Positions 51,984-61,354 of a stretch of 64,000 nucleotides of DNA are shown in pieces. A program made the position numbers and the translations under genes. Source of the DNA: Acidobacteriota bacterium (GTDB taxonomy: Bacteria; Acidobacteriota; Blastocatellia; Pyrinomonadales; Pyrinomonadaceae); the NCBI GenBank assembly GCA_020200135.1, contig JAIVJI010000069.1, forward strand, positions 18,417 to 82,416, given 5' to 3'. The stretch's first letter is position 1. Each line of letters starts with the position of its first letter. The notes beneath the pieces are model-generated. The model was not told the origin of the DNA. It did not search any database and was given only the letters and a program-made list of their open reading frames with translations.

Positions 51984-52907
51984 GTGGCCCCCGTCCCTGA
52001 AGAGTTCGCGCGCGTGACCATCGCGCTCCACGGCGAGGCCGGGAGGCTGTGGCTCGACGGCCTGCACGCGCTTGTCGAAGACTGTTCCGCGCGCTGGTCG
52101 CTCAAGGTCGGCGCGCCCTTCGCTCCCCTCTCATACAACTACGCCGCGCCGGCCGAAGGCCCCGGCGGCGAGAGGTTCGTCCTGAAATTGGGCGTGCCCT
52201 CGTCCGGATTACTACGCGAGATAGAAGCGCTGCTCGCGTTCGGTGGGCGCGGCGCGGCGCGCCTCGTCGATTCGGACGCCGCGCGTGGCGCGCTGCTGCT
52301 GGAGAGGCTGGAGCCGGGGACGCAGCTCGTCGCGCTCTGCGAAGCGGACGACGAGGCGGCGACCTCGGCGGCCGCCGCCGTCATGCGTATGCTCCGGCGC
52401 ACCGCTTTGCATCAGCCGCACCCCTTCCCGACCGCCGCCGACTGGGGCCTCGGCTTCGCGCGGTGTCGCGCGCACTTCGGCGGGGGCTGCGGCCCTTTCC
52501 CCGGAGAGCTTTTTGAAGAGGCCGAGTCGCTGTACGCGGAACTCCTCGCGTCGTCGGCCGCGCCGGTTCTTCTTCACGGCGACCTGCATCACGGCAACAT
52601 CCTCGCGGCCGCGCGCGCCGCGTGGCTCGCCGTCGACCCGCAGGGCGTGGTCGGCGAGCCCGCCTACGAGGTCGGCGCGCTCCTGCGCAACCCCCTGCCG
52701 CAACTGCTGCGCTTCCCTCACCCCGCGCGCGTGACTGAAAGACGCATCGCGCAGTTGTCCGAAGAACTCGGTTTGGAGCGGGAGCGCGTGCGCGGCTGGG
52801 GTCTGGCGCAGGCCGTTCTCTCCTACTGGTGGTCTGTGGAGGACGGGGGCGAGGTGGGCGAGTCGGGGCTCGCGGTCGCGGAGGTGCTGGCGGCGGCGAG
52901 GCCGTGA
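51984..52907 (+). CDS. APH(6)/hydroxyurea-type aminoglycoside kinase-like protein
   Basis: 307 residues. Kinase-like fold with 'LLLERLEPGTQLVALCEADD', catalytic loop 'VLLHGDLHHGNIL' and 'WLAVDPQGVVGEPAYEVGAL', the signature of the APH_6_hur family. Chromosomal homologues are common in soil bacteria and usually not proven to confer resistance. GTG start at 51984, 15 nt after hemL, so probably co-transcribed. Antibiotic modification is a family property, not an inference from context. Confidence 0.82.
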   Translation: MAPVPEEFARVTIALHGEAGRLWLDGLHALVEDCSARWSLKVGAPFAPLSYNYAAPAEGPGGERFVLKLGVPSSGLLREIEALLAFGGRGAARLVDSDAARGALLLERLEPGTQLVALCEADDEAATSAAAAVMRMLRRTALHQPHPFPTAADWGLGFARCRAHFGGGCGPFPGELFEEAESLYAELLASSAAPVLLHGDLHHGNILAAARAAWLAVDPQGVVGEPAYEVGALLRNPLPQLLRFPHPARVTERRIAQLSEELGLERERVRGWGLAQAVLSYWWSVEDGGEVGESGLAVAEVLAAARP

Positions 52908-52923
52908 GCTGCTTCTCGATTGT

Positions 52924-54777
52924 TCAGACGGCGTCGGGCGAGAGCGGCAGCTCGATGGTGAAGCGCGTGCCCTCGCCGGGGGCGCTTTCGACGCGTATGT
53001 TGCCGCCGTGCTGCTCGACGATCTGCTTGGCGATGGCGAGCCCGAGCCCCGTCCCCTTCTTCTTCGTGGTGAAGAACGGCTCGAAGATGCGCGCGCGCGT
53101 GCGCTCGTCCATCCCCTGCCCGCGGTCCGTGACGGAGACGCGCGCGCCCGAGACCTGCCGGCCGCCCTCGCCGTTCGCGCGCGGGCCCGCGCTCAGGCTG
53201 ATGCGCTCGACCGAGACCGTCACGGGGCTCTCGGCCGGCCCCGCGTCCACCGCGTTGGCGAGCAGGTTGACGAAGACCTGCCGCAGCTGGTCTTCGTCCC
53301 AGCGGCCCTGCACGGGCTCCGCCGGGAAGTGTCGCTCGACCGGCGTGCGCTTCTCCTGAAGCTTCTCCGCGATGAGGTCGAGGCTCTCGTTGAGCAGGTC
53401 GGAGAGGTCGACGTCGTCGAGCGTGAGCTGACGACGGCGCGAGAACTGCGTCACGTCGAGCGTGAGCTTGGAGAGGTGCTCGATGCCGCGCTCGACGAGG
53501 TCGATGGTGGTGATGGCCTCGCGGTCGCGGGTCATGTCGCGCAGCATGGCGACGCCGAGGCGTATGCTCCCCAGCGGGTTCTTTATCTCGTGCGCGACCT
53601 GCGCCGCCGCCTGCCCGACGGCCGCCAGCGCCTCCTGGCGCCTCAGTCCCCGCTCGGCCTCGGCCACCTCGGTCGCGTCCACCAGCGTCAAGAGCTGCCC
53701 CATCTCGCCGTCTATCTCGAGCGGCGACGAGTAGACGTCGAAGGCGTGGTCTGAGCCGTCGCCCTCGGCCGGCATGTGGAAGCGGCCGTGGTAGGCCGTG
53801 CGCCTGACGCGCGTCGTGGTCGCGGCGGCCAGCAGCTTGAGCCCCTCGGCCGTCGTGAACTTGGCGTGGATGGAGGCGCCGACCGACGCGCCGGGGAAGA
53901 CGCCGAAGAAGGCCGCGTTGGCCGAGCGGATGCGGTCGGCGCGGTCGACGGCCGCCACCGCGCTCGGCATCCCTTCGAGCATCTGCGTGCTGAACTGCCG
54001 CTCGCGCTGCAGCTCGGCGTAGCCGCGCCGCAGCTGGCGGAAGCGCCGCCAGACTTCGAGGAACGTGGCCGTGGCGACGACGAGCCCGGTGAGCGCCGCC
54101 AGCCACATCAGGTTCGTGATCTCGGACTCGGCGCGCGTGAGCGTGTCGTGCCGCTGGTCGTCGAGCCGCGAGCGCTCCTCGGCCACGTCCTTCATCAAGG
54201 CGCGCAGGCTCTCGTCGAGGTCGCGCGCGAGCGGAAAGCCTTTGAGCGAGTACTCGCGCAGGTCCCTCGTCGTCCCGACGTACTCGGCGACGCGGTCATG
54301 CACCTCGCGCTTCTTCGCGGCGTCGGCGAGCGGCAGGCGGTCGAACTCCGCGAGGAGCCTTTCGACCTCGCCGCGCTCGTTGCGCAGCCGGAGGTCTGTG
54401 GGCGGCAGCAAGACGCCGCCCGTGCCCGCCTCGATGCGGCCGCGGATGCGCGCCTCGGTGTCGAGCCGGCTCAGCGCGAGCCGCAGGTTGAGCAGCGTGT
54501 TCGAGGTCAGCGTGAGGCGGCCCTCGTCGGAGCGTGTGGCGCGCGAGACGTCCTGCATCTTGTTGACGCTGAGCTTGCCGAGCCCGATGACGAGGCCGAC
54601 GAGGAGCACGAAGCCGACGAGCAGGGGCACCAGCGTCCGCCAGAGCGGCGCGTAGTCCCTGCGCGTCGCCGCCTCCGCGGCCTTCCGGAACACGGACGGG
54701 CGCGCGCCCTCCTCGCCGCCCCCCTCCTCGGGTCGGCTGTAAACGACGCGCCCTTTGTCCTTCTTCTCGTCGGCCAT
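52924..54777 (-). CDS. Membrane-bound PAS sensor histidine kinase
   Basis: 617 residues: cytosolic basic N-terminus, transmembrane helix (~48-68), periplasmic helical domain (~70-215), second helix (~222-242), PAS (~262-372), HisKA with His396 in 'QVAHEIKNPLGSIRLG', and HATPase with 'NLLANAVDAG', 'VTDRGQGMDERTRARIFEPF' and 'GTGLGLAIAKQI'. No response regulator is adjacent. Signal unknown. A word-type repeat lies just upstream. Confidence 0.92.
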   Translation of the reverse strand: MADEKKDKGRVVYSRPEEGGGEEGARPSVFRKAAEAATRRDYAPLWRTLVPLLVGFVLLVGLVIGLGKLSVNKMQDVSRATRSDEGRLTLTSNTLLNLRLALSRLDTEARIRGRIEAGTGGVLLPPTDLRLRNERGEVERLLAEFDRLPLADAAKKREVHDRVAEYVGTTRDLREYSLKGFPLARDLDESLRALMKDVAEERSRLDDQRHDTLTRAESEITNLMWLAALTGLVVATATFLEVWRRFRQLRRGYAELQRERQFSTQMLEGMPSAVAAVDRADRIRSANAAFFGVFPGASVGASIHAKFTTAEGLKLLAAATTTRVRRTAYHGRFHMPAEGDGSDHAFDVYSSPLEIDGEMGQLLTLVDATEVAEAERGLRRQEALAAVGQAAAQVAHEIKNPLGSIRLGVAMLRDMTRDREAITTIDLVERGIEHLSKLTLDVTQFSRRRQLTLDDVDLSDLLNESLDLIAEKLQEKRTPVERHFPAEPVQGRWDEDQLRQVFVNLLANAVDAGPAESPVTVSVERISLSAGPRANGEGGRQVSGARVSVTDRGQGMDERTRARIFEPFFTTKKKGTGLGLAIAKQIVEQHGGNIRVESAPGEGTRFTIELPLSPDAV

Positions 54778-54784
54778 GGGAGTT

Positions 54785-54880
54785 TAAAGTTTCAAGTTCA
54801 AAGTTCAGAGTCGGAGCCGCGAAGTCCGCCGGCCCGATAACAAACGCGACCCGCGACCTTGAACTCTACACTTGAAACTA
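54785..54880. repeat. Imperfect word hairpin at the polA 3' end
   Basis: Arm 1 (about 54785-54811) is AGTTTCAAGTTCAAAGTTCA-type; arm 2 (about 54857-54880) is GAACTCTACACTTGAAACTA. They pair imperfectly (9-bp perfect core AGTTTCAAG). The polA stop TAG (54880-54878) forms the outer end of arm 2. Confidence 0.7.
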
Positions 54881-57544
54881 TTTCTTCACGTCCATCCAGT
54901 TGTCGCCCGTGCCCGACTCGACGTCGAGCGGGACGTCGAGGTCGACGGCCGTCTCCATCTCGCGGCAGAGGATTTCCCTGACCTGCTCGGCCTCCTTCTT
55001 CGGCGCCTCGACCAGCAGCTCGTCGTGTACCTGCATCACCATCTGCGCCTTCAGCCCGGCCGAGCGCAGCGCCTCGTCCACCTTCAGCATCGCGATCTTG
55101 ACGATGTCGCTCGCCGTCCCCTGGATGGGCATGTTGATGGCCTCGCGTTCGGCGCGGGCGCGGATGTTGCCGTTGCGGTCGTTGATGGTGGGGACGGGGC
55201 GGATGCGGCCATATTTCGAGCGGACGAGGCCCGTCTCGCGCGCCTTCTCGGGCACCTCCTCCATGAAGCGGCGGACGCCCGAGTAGGTCTCGTAGTAGTC
55301 GTCGATGACCTGCCGCGCCTCCTTGCGCGAGATGCCGACGCGCTGCGAGAGGCCGAAGGGCTCGACGGCGTAGGCGATGGCGAAGTTGACGATCTTGGCG
55401 AAGCGCCGCTTCTCCTTCAGCTCCTCCTTCGTCCTCGCGCCGAAGACGAGCCGCGCCGTGCGCTCGTGGATGTCCTCGCCCTTCTGGAAGGCGTCGAGCA
55501 TCTGCTCGTCGCGCGTGACGTGCGCGAGCAGGCGGAGTTCGAGCTGCGAGTAGTCGGCCGCGACGAAGACGTTCCCCTTCTCGGGGATGAAGGCGCGGCG
55601 GATGCGGCGCCCCAGCTCGGTGCGGATGGGGATGTTCTGCAGGTTCGGGTTGGAGGACGAGAGCCGCCCCGTGGCCGTCACCGCCTGGTTCAGCTCGGAG
55701 TGGATGCGGCCGTCGGGGCCGACCAGCGCGGGCAGCGCGTCGGTGTAGGTCGCCTTGAGCTTGTCCAGCTCGCGGAACTCGATGAGCAGGCGCGGCAGCT
55801 CGTACCCCTGGGCGGCCAGCTCGTCCAGCACGGCGCGGCTCGTCGAGACCTGCCCCGTCGCGGTCTTGCGCTTCGTGCTGATGTTCAGCTCTTCGAGGAC
55901 TTCGCCGACCTGCTTGGGCGAGTTGATCTTGAACTCGCGGCCCGCCACCTTGTAAATCTGCGCGGTCAGCTTCTCCAGCTCCGCGCCGAAGAGCGCGGAC
56001 AGCTCGCCTAAGACGGACGTGTCGACCTTCAGACCCGCGCGCTCGATGCGGTAGAGCAGCGGCGCGATGGGCAGCTCGATCTCGTTGTAGATGGCTTCGA
56101 GCCCCTGTTCGAGGACGCGCCCGTGCAGAACGTCCGCCACCTGCGCGGTGAGGTCCGCGGCCTCGGCCGCGCGCCAGTGCTCGGCCGCCCAGCCCTCGGG
56201 CGCGTCCGACCAGCCCTCGTCCAGATTCAGAGCCTCGCGCGCGAGGTCGCCCAGGTCGTAGCGGCTCCGCACGGGGTCGAGCAGGTATGCGGCGAGCAGC
56301 GTGTCGTCGGTCACGCCCTCCAGCTCCACGCCGAGCGGCGCGAGCAGCGCCACCGCTCGCTTCAGGTCGTGGACGGACTTCGAGAGCAGCCCGTTCGAGA
56401 GCGCGTCCCTGAGCATCGAGACGGCCTGGTCGTGCCCGCCCTCGAACTCCGCGAAGTCGATGAAGTGCGCCGTGTTCGGCGCGTGGGAGATGGCGAGCCC
56501 CGTCGGCTGCCCGTCGCGCACAGAGACCTGCTGACCCGCCCCGGCGGGCGTCGAGTCGGAGACGGCGAAGGTCCAGTGGTCAACCTCCCAGAGCTTGCGC
56601 ACGAGCGCCTCCAGCTCAGAGACCTTGCGCACGCGCAGGTAGACCTTCGAGGCCGCGCCCATGTCCACCTCGGAGGCGGCGTCGGCGAACTCGCGCGTGA
56701 GGGTTTGAAATTCGAGCTCGCGGAACAGCTTGTAGGCGGCGGCGCGGTCGGGCGCCTTGCAGCGGAGCCTGTCGAGGTCGAGCTTGATGTTGACGTCGGT
56801 GCGGATGGTCGCGAGGTCTTTCGACTGGAGGATGAGGTCGCGGTTGTCGCGCAGAGATTCGCGGTAGGTCTTGTGCTTGACCTCCTCCCAGCGCTCCAAA
56901 GCGTTCTCGACGGAGCCGAACTGCTGGACGATTGCGACGGCGCCCTTCGCGCCGATGCCGGGCGCGCCGGGGATGTTATCGACCGAGTCGCCCATCAGCC
57001 CGAGCAGGTCGACGATCTGCGTGGGCCTGACGCCGAACTTGTTCTCGACCCACTGCTCGTCGCACCACTCGACCGGGGGCACCGGCTCCTTGCGCTTGAC
57101 GTTCTGCGAGTTGTTGCGCATGCAGACGACCCACGGGTCGCGCACGAGCTGCGTCATGTCCTTGTCGTTCGAGACGATGACGGACTGGAGGCCGGCTTCG
57201 GCGGCCTGGACGGCGAGCGCGCCGATGACGTCGTCGGCCTCGAAGCCGGGGACGTTCAGGACGGGGACGTTGTACGCCTCGCAGACGCGGACGATGTAGG
57301 GGATTTGAGACTCAAGCTCCTCGGGCGGCGCGACGCGGTTGGCCTTGTAGCCGACGTTCATCTCGTGGCGGAACGTGGGCACGCCCGACTCGAAGACGGC
57401 CGCGATGTAGTGCGGCTTCTCGTCCGAGAGGAGCTTGCGGAGCATGTTGGTGAAGACGAAGACGGCCTGCGTGACCTGGCCGCGGCAGTCGATGAGAAAG
57501 ACCCGCTCGGTCGGCTCTTTCGGCTTCGATTTTTTCGACGGCAT
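54878..57544 (-). CDS. polA: DNA polymerase I with a ~20-residue N-terminal deletion
   Basis: 888 residues. 5'-nuclease domain (~1-290) with 'NVPGFEADDVIGALAVQAAE' and 'GLMGDSVDNIPGAPGIGAKG'. 3'-5' exonuclease-like domain (~310-490) whose motif I is degraded ('WTFAVSDSTP' instead of DxE), so proofreading is unlikely. Polymerase domain with 'VFVAADYSQLELRLLAHVTR', 'RRFAKIVNFAIAYA' and 'MVMQVHDELL'. After 'VFLID' (15-19) the chain jumps to Cys20-'RGQVTQAVFVFTNMLRKL', omitting the usual ~20-25 residues including the 'YRAYxA' helix of the nuclease active site. In frame; junction ~57484-57490. The polymerase domain itself is complete. Confidence 0.92.
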   Translation of the reverse strand: MPSKKSKPKEPTERVFLIDCRGQVTQAVFVFTNMLRKLLSDEKPHYIAAVFESGVPTFRHEMNVGYKANRVAPPEELESQIPYIVRVCEAYNVPVLNVPGFEADDVIGALAVQAAEAGLQSVIVSNDKDMTQLVRDPWVVCMRNNSQNVKRKEPVPPVEWCDEQWVENKFGVRPTQIVDLLGLMGDSVDNIPGAPGIGAKGAVAIVQQFGSVENALERWEEVKHKTYRESLRDNRDLILQSKDLATIRTDVNIKLDLDRLRCKAPDRAAAYKLFRELEFQTLTREFADAASEVDMGAASKVYLRVRKVSELEALVRKLWEVDHWTFAVSDSTPAGAGQQVSVRDGQPTGLAISHAPNTAHFIDFAEFEGGHDQAVSMLRDALSNGLLSKSVHDLKRAVALLAPLGVELEGVTDDTLLAAYLLDPVRSRYDLGDLAREALNLDEGWSDAPEGWAAEHWRAAEAADLTAQVADVLHGRVLEQGLEAIYNEIELPIAPLLYRIERAGLKVDTSVLGELSALFGAELEKLTAQIYKVAGREFKINSPKQVGEVLEELNISTKRKTATGQVSTSRAVLDELAAQGYELPRLLIEFRELDKLKATYTDALPALVGPDGRIHSELNQAVTATGRLSSSNPNLQNIPIRTELGRRIRRAFIPEKGNVFVAADYSQLELRLLAHVTRDEQMLDAFQKGEDIHERTARLVFGARTKEELKEKRRFAKIVNFAIAYAVEPFGLSQRVGISRKEARQVIDDYYETYSGVRRFMEEVPEKARETGLVRSKYGRIRPVPTINDRNGNIRARAEREAINMPIQGTASDIVKIAMLKVDEALRSAGLKAQMVMQVHDELLVEAPKKEAEQVREILCREMETAVDLDVPLDVESGTGDNWMDVKK

Positions 57545-57601
57545 GTGACCCGATGATAAGGAATGACGGCGGCGGGTGACAAGCTACGGGCGTGCGCACC
57601 C

Positions 57602-58267
57602 TCAGGAAGAGGCGCGCGAACGCAACATCTGGCGAAAAGCCTTCAGAGCGGCTGTATGCCCGTCAGTCTTACTCAGTTCGAGGTATTGCGTGATGACTTT
57701 GGCCCTGAGGGTCGGGAAGGCGCGGCTGTTTTGTATCACCTCGTAGCTTTCACCCGTGAGTTTGTAGAAGCGCGTGTTCTCTCCGTCGTAGCGCCAGATT
57801 TCGGGCACGCCGAGCGTGGCGTAGATGTGGAACTTGTCGAGCGAGTCGTGGCTCATGTCTATCTCGACGACGACATCCGGGGGCGGGTACTCACGACGCG
57901 GGAAGTTACGCCGGCCGATGACGCTCGCGGCATTCTGTACGAAGAAGCAGGTGTCAGGCTCAACGCCCTTCTTCAAAGCCTTCCGCATAAAAGTAGTCCC
58001 GCCCCAAGACTCCACGGTTATATCCATCTCGTCAGACAGCGTCTGAACGAATCTGATGATGAATTCCTTGTAATGCTCGTGTTCTGGTGAAGGGCCCACG
58101 ATAATCAGCCTCCCGCGGTCGTAGCTCAGACGGTGGCCGGGATGAAAACTCTCCATCTGAGTGAGCAGGTGCTCGTACTCGTCCCAATCTATGTTTTGGA
58201 GTTCGAGCTTGGCGCCGGCGGGTAAGCGCTCGATGATGTCGAGGTAGTTCGTGGTCAGTGTGCTCAT
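57602..58267 (-). CDS. Uma2-family putative restriction-endonuclease-like protein
   Basis: 221 residues. PD-(D/E)xK-like core: 'GVEPDTCFFVQNAASVI', 'REYPPPDVVVEIDMSHDSLD', 'HIYATLGVPEIWRYD' and 'VWRYDGEN'-type end. Uma2 proteins are abundant in cyanobacteria and other phyla; despite the nuclease fold their role is unresolved. Lies between polA and lpxC without operon partners. Confidence 0.88.
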   Translation of the reverse strand: MSTLTTNYLDIIERLPAGAKLELQNIDWDEYEHLLTQMESFHPGHRLSYDRGRLIIVGPSPEHEHYKEFIIRFVQTLSDEMDITVESWGGTTFMRKALKKGVEPDTCFFVQNAASVIGRRNFPRREYPPPDVVVEIDMSHDSLDKFHIYATLGVPEIWRYDGENTRFYKLTGESYEVIQNSRAFPTLRAKVITQYLELSKTDGHTAALKAFRQMLRSRASS

Positions 58268-58534
58268 GTTGTTTCAGCTCTGGGCCGATGTGGGTCATTA
58301 TCCATCCGCGGCGCGGCGCCGGCAAGATTTTTGTGGGCACGTGTGGCGCGAGTGCCACACGCCGGGGCGCGGTTTGTCGCCCGCGTGCCACAGGGCGGGA
58401 TGATGATGGTGAAAAGTGTGAGCGTTTTCGCGTGCAACGAAGGCGGCACGGGCGTTGCTCTTATATTTTGCGTTCATTCATACAGCGGGCGACTCCGCGC
58501 GCCCGGCGGACGAAAGGTCTAACGCCTCGCCTTG

Positions 58535-59416
58535 ATGAAACAGACGACCATCTCAGCGCCCGTCGAGACGAGCGGGCTCGGGCTCCACACGGCCGCGCCC
58601 GTCCGGCTGCGGCTGCGCCCCGCGCCGCCGGACACCGGCCACGTCTTCGTCCGCACCGACCTCGACGACTTCGAGATTCCCGCCTCGGTCGAGTGCATCG
58701 CGCACTGCTCGTACGCGACGACGCTGATGCGCACGGGCGTCATGCTCTCGACGGTCGAGCACCTGCTCGCCGCGCTGCGGGGCTTGAGCGTGGACAACTG
58801 CTACGTCGAGGTCGACAACCTCGAGCTGCCGATCATGGACGGGTCTTCGGACGACTTCGCGGAGATGATTCTGCGCGCGGGCGTGGCCGAGCAGCCGGCG
58901 GCGCGCAGGGCCTTGCGCGTCCGCCGCCCGGTGGAGGTGGAGCAGGGCGTGAGACGGGTCTCGGTCGAGCCGCTCGAAGGGTGGGAGATAGAGTGCATGA
59001 TCGACTTCGCGCACCCGCTCGTCGGCGTCCAGCGGATGCGCTTCGACGCGCTCGACCCCGACGCCTTCCTGCGCGAGATTTCGCCGGCGCGCACCTTCGG
59101 CTTCACCGAGGAGATCGAGGCGCTCAGGCGCGCGAACCTCATCCGCGGTGGCTCGCTGGAGAACGCCATCGTGCTCACGCCCGACGGGATGCTCAACGAG
59201 ACGCCGCTCCGCCGCCCGGACGAGTTCGTCCGCCACAAAGTCCTCGACATCATCGGCGACCTCGCGCTGCTCGGCATGCCGCTGTTGGGTCTCGTGCGGG
59301 CGGAGCGCAGCGGCCACCTCCTCCACGCCGCGCTGATGTCGAAGCTGCTCCGCGACGAGTCGGCCTGGGAGATCGTGGGCATGCCGGTCGGCGCGGCGCT
59401 CGCCACCGCGCGATAA
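58535..59416 (+). CDS. lpxC: UDP-3-O-acyl-N-acetylglucosamine deacetylase
   Basis: 293 residues. Zinc ligands His76 ('STVEHLLAAL'), His234 and Asp238 ('VRHKVLDIIGDLAL'), catalytic Glu75 and His261 in 'ERSGHLLHA'. 'LPIMDGSSDDF' and 'ISPARTFGFTEEIEALR' are diagnostic. Committed step of lipid A synthesis, so the organism makes LPS. The ATG at 58535 follows a TTG one codon upstream. kdsD lies 750 nt further, opposite strand. Confidence 0.95.
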   Translation: MKQTTISAPVETSGLGLHTAAPVRLRLRPAPPDTGHVFVRTDLDDFEIPASVECIAHCSYATTLMRTGVMLSTVEHLLAALRGLSVDNCYVEVDNLELPIMDGSSDDFAEMILRAGVAEQPAARRALRVRRPVEVEQGVRRVSVEPLEGWEIECMIDFAHPLVGVQRMRFDALDPDAFLREISPARTFGFTEEIEALRRANLIRGGSLENAIVLTPDGMLNETPLRRPDEFVRHKVLDIIGDLALLGMPLLGLVRAERSGHLLHAALMSKLLRDESAWEIVGMPVGAALATAR

Positions 59417-59433
59417 CACGGCGTTCAATAAAA

Positions 59434-59484
59434 GAGCCTTGCCGTCGCGCCCGCCCCCGTTGAGGGCGGCCGCGGGCAAGGCTC
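59434..59484 (-). terminator. Terminator of the 59511-60161 gene
   Basis: GAGCCTTGCC (59434-59443) pairs with GGCAAGGCTC (59475-59484), and the GC-rich interior pairs partly. On the minus strand it is followed by TTTTATTG. It can also act after lpxC. Confidence 0.75.
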
Positions 59485-59510
59485 AACTACTAAACTCTCA
59501 CCCCTCCCTC

Positions 59511-60161
59511 TCAGTTCGCCTGAACCAGCTCGTAGACGATGTGGAGGCGCAGCTCGCGGCCGACGACCTCGTGGCGGACGTCCGCCGCGCGCAGGCGCAG
59601 TTCGTCTGTGCGCGTGACCGGGACGCGCGCGCCGAGCTGTTCGGCGCGGAGTATCTCGACCGGGTTGACGCGGTCGTCGATGGCGTCCTGCACGAGGCCG
59701 GTCAGGCCGCCGCCGATGAGAGAGGTCGGGACGTTCTTCAGCTTCAGGTCGCGGACGGTGACGCGCGCGCCCAGAGTCTGACGCGCGCGGTCGAACTCCA
59801 ACTGGAAAGAGGTGTCCGCCCAGCCCTCGAACCGCAGGCAGCCGACGAGCGGCGCGTCGTACGAGCCGCGGAAGGCGACGGGCGCGGTGATGCGGCCTTC
59901 GACGAAGCGCACGCCCGTCCGCGTCCCGCCGGCCTCGGGCAGAAGCTGCACGCGGCTCTCGCACTTCCCCCCGCCGCCCTTCGACAGCGGGAAGCTCGGC
60001 GGCTCCGGCCGCGAGGCGACCGCGACGAGCAGCGAGTTCAAAAACTCCTCGTTCAGCACGACGACGACCTCGCCCGCGCGGCTCACGCGCTCCTGCCGCG
60101 CGAGCGCCGGCGCGGGCGCGAACGTCAACACGAAACACAACAGTGTGGCTAGGGCTTTCAT
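59511..60161 (-). CDS. Secreted protein of unknown function, coupled to kdsD
   Basis: 216 residues with signal peptide ('LATLLCFVLTFAPAPALARQ'). Mature part beta-rich: 'VVVVLNEEFLNSLLVAVASR', 'LRFEGWADTSFQLEFDRARQ', 'VTVRDLKLKNVPTSLIGGGL', 'ELRLHIVYELVQ'. It looks like a tube- or lipid-binding-type fold, not assigned. Starts 1 nt after the kdsD stop, so a link to LPS assembly is suggested by context only. Confidence 0.65.
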   Translation of the reverse strand: MKALATLLCFVLTFAPAPALARQERVSRAGEVVVVLNEEFLNSLLVAVASRPEPPSFPLSKGGGGKCESRVQLLPEAGGTRTGVRFVEGRITAPVAFRGSYDAPLVGCLRFEGWADTSFQLEFDRARQTLGARVTVRDLKLKNVPTSLIGGGLTGLVQDAIDDRVNPVEILRAEQLGARVPVTRTDELRLRAADVRHEVVGRELRLHIVYELVQAN

Positions 60162-60162
60162 C

Positions 60163-61143
60163 TCAGAGTCCGCTGCGTACGATGTCGTGGAGGCGGAGCA
60201 GGCCGACGGCGCGGCCGTCGGCGTTCACCACCGGGAGCACGGAGATTTGCGACGGGCGATTCTCCATCAGGCGGAGCGCGGCGTGCGCGAGCAGGTCGGG
60301 CGCGGCGACGACCGGCTCACGCGTCATCAGCCCCTCGGCCGTCAGCCCCGCGAGGTCTTCGGGCCTGACGCGCTGCAGGGCGCGCCGCAGGTCGCCGTCG
60401 GTCACGATGCCTTCCAGCCGCCCGCCCTCGCCCAGCACGCAGACCGCCCCGAGCCCGCCACGGCCGATGGCCTGCACCACTTCGAGCAGCGAAGCCGAAG
60501 CAGTCACGGCCGGGTTCTCATCGCCCCCGCGCATCAGGTCCGAGACCTTGAGCGTGAGGCGCTTGCCGAGCCGCCCGCCCGGGTGGTTGAGCGCGAAGTC
60601 CTCGGGCGTCAGCCCCTTCACAGACATCAGCGCCATCGCCAGCGCGTCGCAGACGGCGAGCGCGACCGTCGTGCTCGCCGTCGGCGCGAGGTTCAGCGGG
60701 CACGCCTCCTGCTCGACCGACGCGTCGAGCACCACGTCCGCGCGCCGCGCGAGCGTTGAAGTGGTGCAGCCGACGACGGCGAGGACGGGCGCCCCCCTGT
60801 GTTGCAGGTACGGCAGCAGTTCCAACAGCTCGGCCGTCTCGCCGCTGTTGCTGACGAAGACGCAGACGTCGCCCGCGCCGACCATCCCCATGCCGCCGTG
60901 CGCCGCGTCCGAGGGGTGCAGGAAGACGGCGGGCGTGCCCGTGCTCGTCAGCGTGGCCGCGGCCTTCTGCGCGATGTGGCCGGACTTGCCGACGCCGACC
61001 GTGACGACCTTGCCGCGGCACTCCGCGAGGAGCGCGACGGCGCGCTCGACCTCGGCGGGCGCGAGCCGCGCGGCGGTGCGCGCGACGGCCTCGGCCTCCA
61101 TCCGCAGCAGCGCGACGACCTGTTCGTAGTGGGATTCTCTCAT
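60163..61143 (-). CDS. kdsD: Arabinose-5-phosphate isomerase (KpsF/GutQ type)
   Basis: 326 residues. SIS domain ~25-180 ('VGVGKSGHIAQKAAATLTST', 'VSNSGETAELLELLPYL', 'LNLAPTASTTVALAVCDALA', 'NHPGGRLGKRL') followed by two CBS domains (~205-320). It converts ribulose-5-P to arabinose-5-P, the first step to Kdo of LPS. The ATG at 61143 gives the family start. The secreted protein gene follows in coupled translation. Confidence 0.93.
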   Translation of the reverse strand: MRESHYEQVVALLRMEAEAVARTAARLAPAEVERAVALLAECRGKVVTVGVGKSGHIAQKAAATLTSTGTPAVFLHPSDAAHGGMGMVGAGDVCVFVSNSGETAELLELLPYLQHRGAPVLAVVGCTTSTLARRADVVLDASVEQEACPLNLAPTASTTVALAVCDALAMALMSVKGLTPEDFALNHPGGRLGKRLTLKVSDLMRGGDENPAVTASASLLEVVQAIGRGGLGAVCVLGEGGRLEGIVTDGDLRRALQRVRPEDLAGLTAEGLMTREPVVAAPDLLAHAALRLMENRPSQISVLPVVNADGRAVGLLRLHDIVRSGL

Positions 61144-61239
61144 CGGCTCAAGGCGAAGAGCATACGACGAACCGCCGCGGCGCGACAACCGGCCGCCCGG
61201 CCGGGCGGGGGATGCCGTGGCGGTTCCCCACTCCGCCCG

Positions 61240-61302
61240 TTCAGACCGCGTTCACACCGTGTTCACGCGCGGATAGACATCGCGGCGGCGTTGTTCTATA
61301 TT
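61240..61302 (+). promoter_or_regulatory. Pho-box-like direct repeats upstream of DUF47-Pit
   Basis: Three direct repeats TTCAGA (61240), TTCACA (61251), TTCACG (61262) are spaced exactly 11 bp. This is the pattern bound by PhoB/PhoP-type regulators. A TATATT at 61297-61302 could be the -10. Located ~90-115 nt upstream of a phosphate-transport gene pair. Confidence 0.55.
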
Positions 61303-61354
61303 TCGGCTCTCGTTCCACAACAGCAAGACCATACGGGCAGGGAGAAATCTGTTC

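Noticed and set aside
51984..52907. Acquired antibiotic-resistance island around the APH(6)-like gene
   Set aside because: No mobile element, integron or compositional change; the gene follows hemL in what looks like a chromosomal operon.
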